The translations under genes were made by a program, and so were the position numbers. From Xestospongia muta (lineage: Eukaryota > Porifera > Demospongiae > Haplosclerida > Petrosiidae), in contig OY848924.1 in the NCBI GenBank assembly GCA_963693285.1, positions 4,357,214-4,421,213 of the forward strand: a DNA stretch of 64,000 bases. The letters run 5' to 3'. Positions 63,631 through 64,000 of the stretch are shown piece after piece. Positions within the stretch are counted from its first letter, which is position 1. Every line of letters starts with the position of its first letter. The notes below the pieces were generated by a model. The model searched no databases. It had not been told where the DNA came from and saw only the letters and a list, made by a program, of their open reading frames with translations.

Positions 63631-64000
63631 TATCTTATTTGTGTTGTGAACATAAACAATATTAAAGTAAAATTACATAACAAAGTCAACATATAATGTT
63701 GTCAGTCATAATTACTATTTATTAATATCTTATAAATTCTTATACATTTTAGTTTTGTACTTACACATGTACATGTACATCGCATTATCTTGAAAATTAA
63801 TAAAGGGTTAAAATTGAACCTGCCTCATGGCGGGTAGTAGGGCGTTGCTACTAGAGTTAGAGTCCTCAGTCTCTCTCATCTAGGTACCTTATACTGGGAC
63901 ATAGAAGAGAATAGAATGTATAGACTTAGTTGATACAAATGAACACTTTAAGGTAAGTGTAATATAAACAAAATTGAACATCAAAACTAGTCACAAGTTA
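63631..64000. other. Window end; possible first exon of a further gene
   Basis: A GC-richer patch at 63828-63885 contains ATGGCGGGTAGTAGGGCG, reading MAGSRALLLELESSVSLI before a TAG that overlaps a possible donor (TAG then GTACC). It may be a start region of a gene continuing beyond the window, but this is weak. Confidence 0.2.

Noticed and set aside
63828..63905. GC-richer patch considered as a tRNA gene
   Set aside because: No cloverleaf arms or A/B box pair could be arranged; it looks more like a gene start region.

Overview
The window looks like nuclear DNA of an invertebrate animal, most likely a demosponge related to Amphimedon. This is an inference from the very AT-rich composition, short GT-AG introns (one of 45 bases), and a family of ankyrin, ROC-COR and death-fold genes typical of sponge innate-immunity and apoptosis repertoires. 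No bacterial gene organisation, tRNA, rRNA or CRISPR array was seen. Most bases are intron, intergenic or repeat.

Layout. (1) 222-3602 is a decayed CACTA/EnSpm-type DNA transposon with CACTG ends, a TCA target duplication and two divergent genes. (2) 4644-5455 is a serine-rich exon with a frameshift. (3) 6742-14190 on the plus strand is a broken copy of an ankyrin-ROC-COR gene; its 3' end carries an 876-base tandem duplication. (4) 14899-17395 holds most of a phosphopantothenate-cysteine ligase gene (PPCS), with the 5' part missing and one apparent frameshift. (5) 46458 down to 19155 on the minus strand is the centrepiece: a 23-exon gene that I could assemble in one open frame (4533 bases, 1510 residues) as ankyrin repeats - ROC GTPase - COR - Death domain - CARD-like domain. 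Groups 3 and 5 face each other as a large inverted duplication. (6) The introns of this gene, 24-44 kb, are a patchwork of segmental duplications, tandem one-exon repeat units and DNA transposons (mariner-like, hAT-like, piggyBac-like). For the first two, the uninterrupted insertion site survives in paralogous copies within the window. (7) 50.9-51.4 kb holds an unrecognised minus-strand coding fragment. (8) 52245-58185 is a remnant of a CDK4/6-like kinase gene, interrupted by (TC)n-linked tandem repeats. (9) 60493-60771 may be the last exon of a membrane protein. (10) 62691-63630 is a second, broken copy of the PPCS 3' half.

How the genes could work together. The intact gene joins a protein-binding ankyrin array to a ROC-COR switch and two death-fold adaptors. 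This suggests a signalling scaffold in the style of DAPK1 but without the kinase. The inverted pseudogene, the repeated ankyrin exons and the dense transposon load show that the locus is actively duplicating and decaying. PPCS is a coenzyme A synthesis gene that seems to have been caught up in this rearrangement; neither copy seen here looks fully functional.
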